A DNA stretch of 64,000 bases from Nocardia stercoris (GCF_003696265.1 NZ_RFFH01000001.1:124001-188000); one strand, 5' to 3'. Counted from the first letter of the stretch, positions 51,588 through 61,060 are shown. The notes: a model not told the origin generated them from the sequence alone. Program-made: numbers and translations.

Positions 51588-51902
51588 CCGCAACGAGGTT
51601 ACCGGGTCCGCGCAAGCCTGGGGTGAGGGGTGCACCATGAGGTCGTTCCACCCGCCGCCGTTCCGAGGCGACAACTGATTTCGTACGGCCCGGGTAACTC
51701 CCCGGGTACGCCCAGAATCGGGTCGGCACCCGACCGCCGCCACGGGTGCACTGCTGTCGACGGCACGTAGCCATCCGCAGAAACTCGGGGAGGCGGGGGA
51801 GCATACCGATGTGGATACGGCCTTCCGGGTTCGGTCCGTGACCGGCGATTCCCCTGGTGACACTGGGATTCGTACACCGTCCTTGGGGTGAGGAGAGACA
51901 CG
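51588..51902. other. Divergent intergenic region, 315 bp
   Basis: Lies between the mannosyltransferase and the GDSL hydrolase. It holds two direct copies of CCCGGGTA around 51688-51706 and the GAGGAG ribosome site of the rightward gene. Part may code if the mannosyltransferase starts at 51638. I see no RNA gene or clear promoter. Confidence 0.45.
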
Positions 51903-52796
51903 GTGAAATCACTGACCATGCCGGCCGTCGCGATGCTGGCCGCCACCGTCCTGGCCGCCTGCCCGGTCACCGCCTACGCCGACGACACCGGTCCCGGGCC
52001 CTACCGGGAATATGTGGCCCTGGGCGACTCGTATTCGGCCGATGCCTCGCTCAGCCAGGCCACGGCCGAATTCGTACCGTGGGGCTGCTACCAGAGCATG
52101 CACAACTATCCCAAGCAGATCGCCGCGGCGTTGCACGTGCCGACCTTCCGGGACGCCACCTGCACCGGCGCGAAGACGACGTCGATGGCCGGGCCGCAGG
52201 AGATGTGGTTCGACACCAACACCCCGGAGTTCGACCGGTTGAGCCCGAACACCGACCTGGTCACCCTGCAGGTCGGCGCCAACGACGCCGACATGTTCAT
52301 CACCATCCCGACCTGCGTCAGCACCGGCCCGGCGGTGTCGCCGTGCCACGACCGGTACGTGGTGAACGGTGACGACGCCATGCAGGACAAGATCCGGGCC
52401 GTCGAGCCGGAACTGGTCGCCACGATCGCCGGGATCCGGGCCCGGTCGCCGCACGCGCGCATCCTCATGCTCGACTACCCGCAGGCGGGACCGGTCGACC
52501 ACGGCTGCTACCCGACAATGCCGTTCGGCACCACGGACGCGATCTGGTCGGGGACGCTGATGCTCACCATGAACGCGGTGATCCGGCAGGTGGCCGCCGA
52601 AACCGGGGTCGAATACGTCGACACCTACACCGGCAGCGCCGGGCACGATGTGTGCCAGCCGGACGGTGTGCGGTGGTTCGAAGGCGTGGTGCCGTGGTCG
52701 GACTATCCGGTCGGCCTGGCCGCGCCGCTGCACCCCAACCAGCTGGGAGCCGACTATCAGGCGCGCACGGTGCTGGCCGCGATCGGACAGCCCTGA
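51903..52796 (+). CDS. Secreted SGNH/GDSL-family hydrolase
   Basis: A 297-aa exported esterase/lipase. The signal peptide runs to about TAYADD. SGNH blocks are visible: block I VALGDSYSADAS with the nucleophile Ser, block III LQVGANDADMF, and block V APLHPNQLGADYQA with the His. Cys pairs (WGCYQ, DATCTG, TCVSTG...CHDRY) suggest disulfides. GTG 51903 has GAGGAG 7 nt upstream. It converges on the TMEM175 gene with a 13-bp gap. Confidence 0.88.
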   Translation: MKSLTMPAVAMLAATVLAACPVTAYADDTGPGPYREYVALGDSYSADASLSQATAEFVPWGCYQSMHNYPKQIAAALHVPTFRDATCTGAKTTSMAGPQEMWFDTNTPEFDRLSPNTDLVTLQVGANDADMFITIPTCVSTGPAVSPCHDRYVVNGDDAMQDKIRAVEPELVATIAGIRARSPHARILMLDYPQAGPVDHGCYPTMPFGTTDAIWSGTLMLTMNAVIRQVAAETGVEYVDTYTGSAGHDVCQPDGVRWFEGVVPWSDYPVGLAAPLHPNQLGADYQARTVLAAIGQP

Positions 52797-52809
52797 CGCC
52801 GACCGGGTT

Positions 52810-53415
52810 TCATTCGGCCGGGACCGCCGGCTGCGGCAGGTGTTCGAAGGCGTAGTACAGCGACAGCAGCCCGAACAGGATGAGCGCGGCCAGCGGCTGC
52901 CACGGGGCGAGCGCGGTGCCGATCAGATAGCCGACGCCGCCGACCTGGAAGCGCAGATTGGCTTGCCGCAGTTGGGCCTTGTCCAGGCGCTCGTCGAGCA
53001 CACCCGGCCGCAGGACCACATACCACCACACACTGGTGAAGCCCAGTGCCATGGCGATCATGACCAGGCCGTACACGAGTGCGACGGTCTTGGTGTCGCC
53101 GCCGTGCAGATTGTGCGCGAGCTGCTGGCCGACGAGGTCGGTGGGGAACGGGACCACCACCACGGCCATCAGCAGGACCAGGTTGAGCAGCTGCAGTTTC
53201 CGGTCCACCCGCACCACATGGCGGAACATCGCGTGGTGGTTCAGCCACATGATGCCGATATTGAGGAAGCTGACCACATAGGCGAGGTAGGCGGGCCACA
53301 TGTGCTGCAGGCCCGCCTTCAGATCCCCTTCGGGCGCATGCAGATTCAGCACCAGCAGGGTGATCGCGACCGCGAACACCCCGTCGCTGAACCCTTCGGT
53401 CCGTCCGCTGTTCAT
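52810..53415 (-). CDS. TMEM175-family (DUF1211) potassium channel-like protein
   Basis: A 201-aa membrane protein with six helices. The hallmark RTEGFSDGVFAVAITLLVLNL at the N-terminus matches the R-x3-FSDGVFAIAIT filter helix of bacterial TMEM175 channels. NHHAMFRHV and the later helices follow the family. It forms K+-conducting tetramers in characterised relatives. ATG 53415 starts just before the motif; the longer frame adds Pro-rich sequence and is rejected. Confidence 0.87.
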   Translation of the reverse strand: MNSGRTEGFSDGVFAVAITLLVLNLHAPEGDLKAGLQHMWPAYLAYVVSFLNIGIMWLNHHAMFRHVVRVDRKLQLLNLVLLMAVVVVPFPTDLVGQQLAHNLHGGDTKTVALVYGLVMIAMALGFTSVWWYVVLRPGVLDERLDKAQLRQANLRFQVGGVGYLIGTALAPWQPLAALILFGLLSLYYAFEHLPQPAVPAE

Positions 53416-53480
53416 GAGACGCACAATAGGTGGCGCCGGTCCGGTCGGCTCCCCAGGACGGGCAGGCCCCGGGACATGCC

Positions 53481-55001
53481 TCACCGATATTCGTTGAGGC
53501 GCGGGCGGATTCCGAGCAGGACCAGGGCGGCGATCAGCAGGGCACCGGTGAACGGGAGCCAGCTCGACCAGCGGGAAGCGTCGGCGGAGCCGGCGGTGAC
53601 AGCGGTGTCGAAGGCGTGCTGGTTGACCGCGATCAGGGCGGAGAGATCGGTGTCGTAGGTACCGAAGTCGCCGTCGGATGTTCCCGGTTGTGCATCGGTG
53701 TCGTAGGTGACCGCTTGGCGCGGATCACTTTTCGCGGTCGCGCGCAGCGTACGGTCGTCGCGCTGATAGACCTGGTACGACGCCAGCATCTTCTCGGCGG
53801 CGGCGCGTTCCCCGGGGAAGGTGATGTTGCGCATCTCGTCGCCGAACGCGCCGCCGAACCGGATGTCGGCGTGGTCGGCGCGGTAGGCGGCGAGCGCCTT
53901 GGTCAGGGCGGCGTCGTAGTCGCCGACGCTCGACACCTTCAGATCGGCCAGCGCCTGCGACTTGTTCAGAAACGCTTGCTGTTCGAGCTGGCCCTTGTCC
54001 GGGTCGAGCAGGTAGCGGCTCTCGTCGGCGTTGGCGTCGTAGCCGATCGCGCGGGCCTGGTCCAGGGCGATCAGCGAGTCGAAGGCGTCGTAGCGGGCGA
54101 TCTGCAACTGGTTCACCGCATTGTGATCGCCGAGTACGGCGCCGCCCAACAGGAGCAGCGATACGAGGGTGGCGCCCAGCAGACCCGGGTTGATCCGCCG
54201 GTGCATCGTGCGCACCAGCAGTACCTGCAACCCGATCAGCGCGCCGAGAAGTACGACACCGCAGGCGATCAGCAGCACGGTGGCCGTGCTCTCGGCGCCC
54301 CGGGTCGAGGTGTACGAGTTCTGCAGTACCGCGGTGTTGTCGCCGGTGAGGCCGTGGGCAGCCGGGAGCAGCTGGTCGGCCAGCAGCGCAGCCGACTGCC
54401 GGTACTGGTCCAGCAGATCGGGGGCGGGCTGTGCGGCCGGGTTGTGCTCGGTCTGGTCGAGCAGGATCACCTTGGCGGCCAGGCCCTCATACGTCCCGAA
54501 CTGGTCCAGCACACCCTGCACGGCGTGCTTGGCGTGCTCGTCCTGTCCGGCGATCGAACTCGCCTGCTGCAGATCGGCATCGGCCTGCTTACGGCGGTCC
54601 TCGTAGGTCTTCAGGGCGCTGTCGCGCACCGCGGTCAGCGTCGGATCACCGCCCGCCAGCAGCAGATTCGCCAGTTGGGCGTCCATGTCCGCGAAGGCCA
54701 GCGACAGATCCTCGGTGGCGCTCACCTGCGGCTCGGTGCGGTGGCCGATCACGTCGATGCCGTTGCGGAGCGAGGTGGCCCCCGACGAGATACACAGGGC
54801 GGCAAGGAGTCCGGCGATCACCGCGACAGCGGCGAGCAAGCGGATCCAGGCCGGTAGGTCCGCGCGGTGCGGCAGCCGGTCCCGCAGCCGCGCGAGCGGA
54901 CTCCGGGTGGGCACGCTGGGCGCTACCGGTTGCGGGGCGGGCGCGTTCGCCGGAGCGGACGCGGCGGCGTCGGGCGTGCGAAAAGACGTCGATGTCACCA
55001 T
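53481..55001 (-). CDS. GlnX-like sensor membrane protein, copy 1
   Basis: A 506-aa membrane protein resembling GlnX of mycobacteria, which relays external amino-acid availability to PknG. Pro/Ala-rich cytoplasmic N-terminus; TM1 about 52-74; helical extracytoplasmic sensor about 75-238; TM2 240-263; TM3 273-291; second helical sensor about 292-478; TM4 near 482-500. The motif ARAIGYDANADESRYLL is shared with the paralogue at 57467. It lies directly downstream of pknG on the same strand with a 35-bp gap. No GlnH binding-protein gene is nearby. Confidence 0.78.
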   Translation of the reverse strand: MVTSTSFRTPDAAASAPANAPAPQPVAPSVPTRSPLARLRDRLPHRADLPAWIRLLAAVAVIAGLLAALCISSGATSLRNGIDVIGHRTEPQVSATEDLSLAFADMDAQLANLLLAGGDPTLTAVRDSALKTYEDRRKQADADLQQASSIAGQDEHAKHAVQGVLDQFGTYEGLAAKVILLDQTEHNPAAQPAPDLLDQYRQSAALLADQLLPAAHGLTGDNTAVLQNSYTSTRGAESTATVLLIACGVVLLGALIGLQVLLVRTMHRRINPGLLGATLVSLLLLGGAVLGDHNAVNQLQIARYDAFDSLIALDQARAIGYDANADESRYLLDPDKGQLEQQAFLNKSQALADLKVSSVGDYDAALTKALAAYRADHADIRFGGAFGDEMRNITFPGERAAAEKMLASYQVYQRDDRTLRATAKSDPRQAVTYDTDAQPGTSDGDFGTYDTDLSALIAVNQHAFDTAVTAGSADASRWSSWLPFTGALLIAALVLLGIRPRLNEYR

Positions 55002-55036
55002 GATTCAACCTCCACGAGGATCCGGGACGACCCGGA

Positions 55037-57355
55037 TCACACCCAGCTCATCGGACGGACCGCATTGGCGCGGTTCACCAGATCGCGCCGGCTGACCCGG
55101 TTGGTGGCCAGCCGGGCCAGCTCGCGGTACTGGGCTTCCAGGGCGGTGCGCAGCGCCCGTTCGGTGAGCGCGCAGTTGAGGATCCGGGTTCCGGCGTCGG
55201 CGGGGGAGCTGGTGCCGACCAGCGATCGGGCGGCGTCGAGTACCTGAATGCTGAAGCGCGCCTGCCGTTCCGGATCCAGGTCCAGTGCGTCGAGGGTCTG
55301 CCCGGCCTCCACCAGATAGCGCTCGGACGCGGCCCGGACCCGGATCCGGACCGCCGCCAGCCGGGCCGGCAGGTACTGTCCGGCGGACTCGGGCACCGAC
55401 TCCACCGCGGCGATCGCCCGATCGAAGTCGCCGGCCGTCACCAGGCAGCGCGCCAAACCGAAAGCGGCACTGGGCCATCCGTGGTCGGTGCGCCACACCA
55501 GGTCGTAGAGCCGGGCGGCGGCCGCGGGGTCGCCGGCGCATTCGGCCGTGGCGGCCAGCGCCAGCTTGGGCGCGGCCTCGCCGGGCAGTGCGGTGTAGAT
55601 CTCCTCGAACCGGTCGCGCGCCGTGGCGGGGTCGCCCGCGGCCAGCGCGGTCAGGCCGCGGTACCAGCCGATCCGCCAGTCGCCGTCCTCGCTCTCCTCC
55701 AGTTGGTCGAGATCGGCTGTGGCCGTGCCCAGATCGCCCGCCTGCAGGTAGGCGCGTACCAGCGCGAGCCGGACCTCGTAGGTCTGGATCGGCGCGGCCG
55801 ACAGCGCCGCGATCTGCCGGGCGGCGTCCCCGCCGACCGCGCCGGCCAGCCAGCCGGCCGCGGCGTCGGCCACATCGACCATCGGAACCGGGAGTGCGGC
55901 CGCGACGGCGGCCGGGCGCAGCGGCTGCGGCCATTCGGCCGGATCGGCGCCGAACACCGCGCGCTCGGGCGTGAACCGCACCGACATGGCCGGACGCGGC
56001 TTACCGTCCTGGGCCGCGACCACCTCACGCAGGACGCCGGTGCCCTGCTCGACCATCTCCGCCGCCGAGCCGAAGCGTTCGTCGGGGTCGGCGGCGGTGG
56101 CGCGCAACAGGAAGCGGTGCAGTGACGGATGCTGCGCCAGGACCGGCACGTCGGCAGGGGAGGGCAGGTCGAACCGGTGCGCCCGCCGGTAGTCGAAGTT
56201 GAAGATCAGCACCGCGAGCGTGCGCCCGATCGTGTACAGGTCGGATTCGACCGAGGCGCCGCGGGTTTCGAGCTCCGGCGCGCAGTAGCCGTCGGTCTTG
56301 TAGCCGACACTGTCGTCGTCGTCCATCCGGCGCACCGCGCCCAGGTCGATGAGCTTGAGCTGCTCCTCGAACTGGATCACGTTGTCGGGCTTGAAATCGC
56401 AGTACAGCAGGCCGCTGGCGTGCAGGTGGGACATGGCCGGGAGGATCTCCAGCATGTACGCCAGACCCGTTGCGGGCGAGAGCGGTTCGAGCGTGCCGTC
56501 GGGTGCGCGCCGGGAGCGCAGTTCCTTGAGCGAGGCGCCGCCGACGTACTCCATCACGATGTAGCCGACGATCGCGCCGGTGTGCGGGTCCGGGTGCTCG
56601 ACGAAGTTGTAGATCCGCACGATGTTCGGGTGCTCGACGCTGGCCAGGAAGCGCCGCTCGGCGGCCGCGGCGGCCATGGCGTCCGCGTCCCCGCTGTCGA
56701 GCAGGCCCTTGAGCACCACCCAGCGGTCGCTGACGTTGCGGTCGCGGGCCAGATACACCCAGCCGAGGCCGCCGTGGGCCAGGCAGCCCAGCACCTCGTA
56801 CTGGCCGGCGACCAGATCACCAGGGTGCAGCTTGGGGCTGAACGAGTACGCGGTGCCGCAGTGCGCGCAGAAACCCTCGGTCCGTCCGGGCAGCCCGTCG
56901 TGGCCGCGCCCGACCTGCTTCCCGCAGCGGCTGCAGAACCGATCCCGTTCCGGCACTTGAGGATCCACCATGATCGCGGTGGCCGGATCCCGGCGCTCGA
57001 CCCGGGGGATCTCCACCAGGCCGGCCCCCAGCCCACCGCGGGTGGACCGCGCGGTGCGCGAGGAACGGGTCCGGTTGCTGGTGCGGCGGCTGCCCCCGGC
57101 CGAGGTGCCGGTGAAGGTGCCGGAATACGAGTTGCCCGTAGACCTTCCGGTAACGGACGCCGCGATCGGCGTCGACACCGGCGCGAGGCCGCAGACCGTG
57201 CAGTACCCGTCCTCGACGGTGCCGGTGCACCCGGGCTGGCCGCACCGCGCGGCCGGTTCCGGTGCCAGCCCGCAGATTCCGCAGTAGCCGTCCTCGACGG
57301 TGCCGCCGCAACCCGGCTGCTCGCACGGTGTCGTTCCCGCCGCACTGCGTGTCAT
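55037..57355 (-). CDS. pknG: Serine/threonine protein kinase PknG
   Basis: A 772-aa soluble kinase of the PknG class controlling the TCA cycle and glutamate metabolism through GarA-type substrates. It carries two tandem 22-aa zinc-ribbon-like modules (residues 11-32 and 38-59, pattern C-x4-C-x8-YC-x2-C), a Ser/Thr-rich linker, a rubredoxin-like site (C141, C144, C163, C166), the kinase domain with G-loop LAHGGLGWVYLARD, K216, catalytic LLYCDFKPDNVI and LIDLGAVRR, then a C-terminal TPR region from about residue 480. ATG 57355 is used. It sits between two GlnX-like genes. Confidence 0.92.
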   Translation of the reverse strand: MTRSAAGTTPCEQPGCGGTVEDGYCGICGLAPEPAARCGQPGCTGTVEDGYCTVCGLAPVSTPIAASVTGRSTGNSYSGTFTGTSAGGSRRTSNRTRSSRTARSTRGGLGAGLVEIPRVERRDPATAIMVDPQVPERDRFCSRCGKQVGRGHDGLPGRTEGFCAHCGTAYSFSPKLHPGDLVAGQYEVLGCLAHGGLGWVYLARDRNVSDRWVVLKGLLDSGDADAMAAAAAERRFLASVEHPNIVRIYNFVEHPDPHTGAIVGYIVMEYVGGASLKELRSRRAPDGTLEPLSPATGLAYMLEILPAMSHLHASGLLYCDFKPDNVIQFEEQLKLIDLGAVRRMDDDDSVGYKTDGYCAPELETRGASVESDLYTIGRTLAVLIFNFDYRRAHRFDLPSPADVPVLAQHPSLHRFLLRATAADPDERFGSAAEMVEQGTGVLREVVAAQDGKPRPAMSVRFTPERAVFGADPAEWPQPLRPAAVAAALPVPMVDVADAAAGWLAGAVGGDAARQIAALSAAPIQTYEVRLALVRAYLQAGDLGTATADLDQLEESEDGDWRIGWYRGLTALAAGDPATARDRFEEIYTALPGEAAPKLALAATAECAGDPAAAARLYDLVWRTDHGWPSAAFGLARCLVTAGDFDRAIAAVESVPESAGQYLPARLAAVRIRVRAASERYLVEAGQTLDALDLDPERQARFSIQVLDAARSLVGTSSPADAGTRILNCALTERALRTALEAQYRELARLATNRVSRRDLVNRANAVRPMSWV

Positions 57356-57466
57356 TCCCCGCCCCGCTCCTCGAATCGGTGGGACCCACCCACCTGTGTC
57401 ATGCTGCCACTTCGGTCCGTCAAAATTCCGTCAATATTCCCGCCGGGCAGGGGAACTCGCCGTCCG

Positions 57467-59044
57467 TCAGCGGAACTCCGCCAGCCGGGGGCGAATTCCG
57501 AGCAGGACCAGCACCGCGACCGCCGCCAGGGCGCCGTAGGGCAGGGCGAAGGTCCAGCCCGCCAGCGCGTCCGCACCTGCCGCCGTGGCCCGTTCGAAGT
57601 GCAGGCGCTCGTTCAACAGGACCAGCGACAGCTTGGAATCGAAGTCCTGGAAGTCGCCGTCCGGGTGCAGCGAATCGGTATCGGTCTTGAACGCGACGGC
57701 GTCCCGCAGGTCGGTGGTGTGCCGCAGGACCTGGTCGTCGCGCTGGTAGGAGCGGAAGGTGTTGAGCGCCAGATTCAAGGTGAACGCCTCGTCGGGGAAG
57801 GCTGCGCCGCGCAGCCGGTCGGCGAGCAGGCCGGTGAACCCGATCGCGCCGGTGCGCCGATGGGCGTCCAGGGCGGTGTTCAACGCCGGGCTGTACGCGG
57901 GCCCCGACCGTGCCCCGACATCCGCCAGCTGCTGGGACTTGGTCAAGAAGGCCTGTTCGTAGGGTCCGCCTCGGTCGAGATTCAGCAGGTACCGGCTTTC
58001 GTCGGCATTGGCGTCGTAGCCGACCGCCCGGGCTCGCTGCACGTCCAGCATCGAGGTGAAGGCCTGCCGCTGGGCGAGGGTCAGCTGGTGTGCGGCCGAG
58101 GTCGCGGCGGCGAAGCCGGTGCCGGTCACCGCCACCAGGAGCAGCGTCGCGACCACCAGGGCCGGGTTGACCAGGCGGCGGGTCCGGACCACCAGCAGGA
58201 TCTGCAGCGCGATCAGCGCCGCGAGGGCCAGGCCACCGAAGACGATGAGCCACACCCGCATCCAGGTCGCCGCGGATTCGGTGCGGTCGTAGGCACGGTC
58301 GACGACGCCGACGTTGGCGGTGGTGAGACCGTGTGCGTCGGTGAGGATTCCGGTCAGCATGCCCGAGGCCTGGTTGTACCGGTCGAGTACCGCGCCGGAC
58401 GGGCGCCCGGCCGGATTGTGCTCGATATCGTTGAGCTGCATGACGTTCGAGGCCAGCGCCTCGTACTTCGTGATGCGGTCGAGCAGGTCGCGGATGGCGT
58501 ACTGCTCGTCGTCGGTGGCTACCGACATGGCCTGCAGCAGATCGGAATCGGCCTGATTGCGGCGCCAGCCGTACATCTTCTGGGCGTCGGTCTTGGCCTG
58601 GGCCAGCTCCGGGTCGGATCCGGCCAGCAGGGTGTCGGCGACCCGCGCGTCCATATCGGCCAGGGCGAAGGACAGGTCCTCGGTGGCCGCGGTCTGCGGT
58701 GCGGTGTGGTGTCCGAGCTGCTCGATCCCGGCCCGGACGGTGCTCGCCCGGGTGGCGCCGGTGACGGCGGCGGCGAGCGCGGCCAGCACCGCGACCAGGG
58801 CCAACAGCCGGATCCAGGCGGGCAGATCGTCACGATCCGGCATCACTCGGCGCAACACGCCCCGCCCCCGCGACATGCGGGTAGGCCCAATTGTGATGTC
58901 GCGCTCCGTCGTCGCGTTTCCGGTCCGCCGGCCCGACGCGCTCGCTGTGACGGAAGTTTCCAATGTGGTTGGTGATGCTGTAGTGACTCGAGGCGCGGAT
59001 GTGCCCTCGCCGGGTTCCGGCTGTCGAGTTGTGCTGGCGGCCAC
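57467..59044 (-). CDS. GlnX-like sensor membrane protein, copy 2
   Basis: A 525-aa paralogue of the 53481 protein with the same layout: long polar N-terminus (~75 residues), TM1 (IRLLALVAVLAALAAAVTGA), helical sensor, TM2 (WLIVFGGLALAALIALQILL), TM3 (NPALVVATLLLVAVTGTGFA), second sensor with ARAVGYDANADESRYLL, TM4 (FALPYGALAAVAVLVLLGIR). GTG 59044 follows GGGGGAGGA. It is upstream of pknG on the same strand (111-bp gap) and may share its transcript. It probably senses extracellular amino acids and signals to PknG. Confidence 0.78.
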   Translation of the reverse strand: MAASTTRQPEPGEGTSAPRVTTASPTTLETSVTASASGRRTGNATTERDITIGPTRMSRGRGVLRRVMPDRDDLPAWIRLLALVAVLAALAAAVTGATRASTVRAGIEQLGHHTAPQTAATEDLSFALADMDARVADTLLAGSDPELAQAKTDAQKMYGWRRNQADSDLLQAMSVATDDEQYAIRDLLDRITKYEALASNVMQLNDIEHNPAGRPSGAVLDRYNQASGMLTGILTDAHGLTTANVGVVDRAYDRTESAATWMRVWLIVFGGLALAALIALQILLVVRTRRLVNPALVVATLLLVAVTGTGFAAATSAAHQLTLAQRQAFTSMLDVQRARAVGYDANADESRYLLNLDRGGPYEQAFLTKSQQLADVGARSGPAYSPALNTALDAHRRTGAIGFTGLLADRLRGAAFPDEAFTLNLALNTFRSYQRDDQVLRHTTDLRDAVAFKTDTDSLHPDGDFQDFDSKLSLVLLNERLHFERATAAGADALAGWTFALPYGALAAVAVLVLLGIRPRLAEFR

Positions 59045-59323
59045 GGCATTTCCTCCCCCGTGTGGCGGTTCTTCCCGACAGTATCTGCGATGCTGTCAGG
59101 TTCGCCCGCAACCATCCACATCGGATTGATCGAACGTTCAGTGACGCGCGGGTGATGCCGGGGTGAACCGGCTGCGGTGTGTCCGGCTGCAGCGAACCCC
59201 GGGCATAGGGTTCAATGTTTTCGATCGTCGAGTTCTGTCTGCATGCGTACGGCCGTTCCGCGCCAGCGGGCGGCGGATAGTTCCATCCTGGCAACACATC
59301 CAGCATTCGAGAGGACTTCGAAC

Positions 59324-59617
59324 GTGAGCATGTTTCTGGCCGCGCACGACATGTACGGCACGGTGCTGGCGCAGTTCGGCAACCCGACTCCGGAGACCCC
59401 GCCGGCCGCCGACAAGCTGATGAAGCTGACCCGCTACTTCACCTGGTTCAGCATGCTGTCCGGCGTGAGTGCCATTACCTACGGTGGTGGCCGGTTCGCA
59501 TGGGAGAAGTGGAACGGCGGCGGCCTGGAATCACCGAAGATGGTCGCCGGCGCCATGATCGGCGGCGTCACCGCCACGAGTGCGGGCACCATCATGAACG
59601 CCGTCCTGGGTAGCTGA
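59324..59617 (+). CDS. Small two-helix membrane protein (TrbC/VirB2 pilin-like), orphan
   Basis: A 97-aa protein with a soluble N-terminus of about 30 residues containing FGNPTPETPPAADKLMKLTR, then two hydrophobic helices (about 38-58 and 73-96) separated by a WEKWNGGGLESPK loop. This arrangement resembles the small pilin-like TrbC/VirB2-type proteins of actinobacterial conjugation clusters, yet no conjugation gene is nearby. GTG 59324 has GAGAGGA 8 nt upstream; ATG 59330 is an alternative. It is monocistronic with a strong terminator. The function is unknown. Confidence 0.6.
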   Translation: MSMFLAAHDMYGTVLAQFGNPTPETPPAADKLMKLTRYFTWFSMLSGVSAITYGGGRFAWEKWNGGGLESPKMVAGAMIGGVTATSAGTIMNAVLGS

Positions 59618-59636
59618 CCAGGCACTGACCACTGCG

Positions 59637-59678
59637 AAGGGTTCCCGGCCCGCGGCGTGCGGCGGGCCGGGAACCTTT
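59637..59678 (+). terminator. Rho-independent terminator after the small membrane protein gene
   Basis: GTTCCCGGCCCGC (59641-59653) pairs perfectly with GCGGGCCGGGAAC (59662-59674) around an 8-nt loop. Flanking AAGG/CTTT extends the stem and CTTTCT follows. One of the clearest terminators in the window. Confidence 0.88.
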
Positions 59679-59865
59679 CTGCGTGCCGGGGTCGGCTCGG
59701 TACGACCATGCCGTGCACGGTCCGGCCGAACCCGCGCCACAGGTCGGTGACCCGTACCACGGGTGTTGCGCAGCGAATTGTTCCGGCGGTCCCCAGCTGC
59801 GCGGTTGACCGATCAGCTAATGCGCAGCATCGCGAGATAATTGCGCCCAGTGGCCGGTATCAGGG

Positions 59866-59880
59866 GGTGAAGTTTTCACC
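59866..59880. promoter_or_regulatory. Short palindrome upstream of methyltransferase
   Basis: GGTGAA-GTT-TTCACC is a perfect 6-3-6 inverted repeat 28 bp before the methyltransferase GTG start. It could be an operator or a small leader hairpin. Confidence 0.35.
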
Positions 59881-59908
59881 TCAGGCAACGATCTAGCACA
59901 CTGAAAGG

Positions 59909-61060
59909 GTGACAGAGGTCGACGAGGTACTGAGCCGACTGCGGCGATATCCCGATGTGGAGGCGGTGAATCTCTACGCCGTCGACGCCGCCGACCGGCT
60001 GCTGCTGGAGGTCGCCGCACCGGAGCTGGCGGCCGCCGGCCCGGGACAGGTCGCGATCATCGACGACGGGTACGGCGCGCTGACCCTCGGCGCCGCCGCC
60101 GCGCACGACCTGCGCGGCCTGCGCGTCCATCAGGACCTGCTGACCGGGGAACTCGCTCTCGCCAACAACGCTCGCGCCGTGGGCTTCTCGGACCGCTACA
60201 CCGCGCACCCGCTCGACCGCACCCTGCTCGAGGGCGCGACGGTGGTGTTGCTGCGCCTGCCGCGCGCGCTGTCCGGACTGGCCGAGATCGCCGACGCCAT
60301 AGCGCGATACGCGGATCCCACGGTGAAGGTGTTCGCCGGCGCGCGCGACAAGTACCTGACCCCGGCCATGAACGACGTACTGGCCGAATCCTTTTCGAGC
60401 GTGCATGCCAGCCGGGGGCGGCAGAAGTCCCGGGTCCTGCAGGCCGCCGGGCCGAAACCGCTGGGCGCGCCGCCGTTTCCGGTGCACGCCAGCCTCGACG
60501 AGATCTCGCTCGACGTGGTCGCGCACGGCGCCGCGTTCTCCGGCCCCCGGCTCGACATCGGCACCCGCTTCCTGCTCGACCACCTGCGGCGGATGAAGCC
60601 CGACGCCCGCGACGCCGTCGATCTCGGTTGCGGCACCGGCATTCTCGCGGTCGCCCTGGCTAAATCGCGCCCGGCCGTCTCGGTGGTGGGCACCGACCAG
60701 TCCGCGGCGGCGGTGGCCTCGGCCCGCGCGACCGCCGCGGCCAACGGGGTCGCCGGTCAGGTCACCGTGGTTCGCGACGACGCCATGTCGGCCATCGCCG
60801 ACCACAGCGCGGATCTGGTGCTGTGCAACCCGCCCTTCCACGTCGGCGCCGCGGTCCACACCGGTTCCGCCATCAAGATGTTCGCCGAGACCGGCCGGGT
60901 ACTGCGGCCCGGTGGCGAACTGTGGACCGTGTACAACTCGCACCTCAACTACCGCGGCGTCATGGAACGCATGGTCGGCCGCACCGAAGTGATCGCGCGC
61001 AACCCGAAGTTCACGGTGACGCGTTCGGTGCGCGGCCTTCGGGACGCGCGCCCGGTGTAG
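59909..61060 (+). CDS. RsmC/RlmG-type rRNA guanine-N2 methyltransferase
   Basis: A 383-aa SAM-dependent methyltransferase with an N-terminal degenerate half (about 1-190) and a C-terminal catalytic Rossmann half. The SAM motif is AVDLGCGTGILAVAL, then VVGTDQSAAAV, and the catalytic LVLCNPPFHVG (NPPF) identifies base N-methyltransferases of the RsmC/RlmG group acting on 16S or 23S rRNA. The ending FTVTRSVRG fits the family. Start is GTG 59909. It is monocistronic. Confidence 0.85.
   Translation: MTEVDEVLSRLRRYPDVEAVNLYAVDAADRLLLEVAAPELAAAGPGQVAIIDDGYGALTLGAAAAHDLRGLRVHQDLLTGELALANNARAVGFSDRYTAHPLDRTLLEGATVVLLRLPRALSGLAEIADAIARYADPTVKVFAGARDKYLTPAMNDVLAESFSSVHASRGRQKSRVLQAAGPKPLGAPPFPVHASLDEISLDVVAHGAAFSGPRLDIGTRFLLDHLRRMKPDARDAVDLGCGTGILAVALAKSRPAVSVVGTDQSAAAVASARATAAANGVAGQVTVVRDDAMSAIADHSADLVLCNPPFHVGAAVHTGSAIKMFAETGRVLRPGGELWTVYNSHLNYRGVMERMVGRTEVIARNPKFTVTRSVRGLRDARPV

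Noticed and set aside
56129..58975. 948-codon + strand open frame
   Set aside because: Antisense to pknG and the GlnX-like gene; composition and lack of motifs mark it as a shadow.
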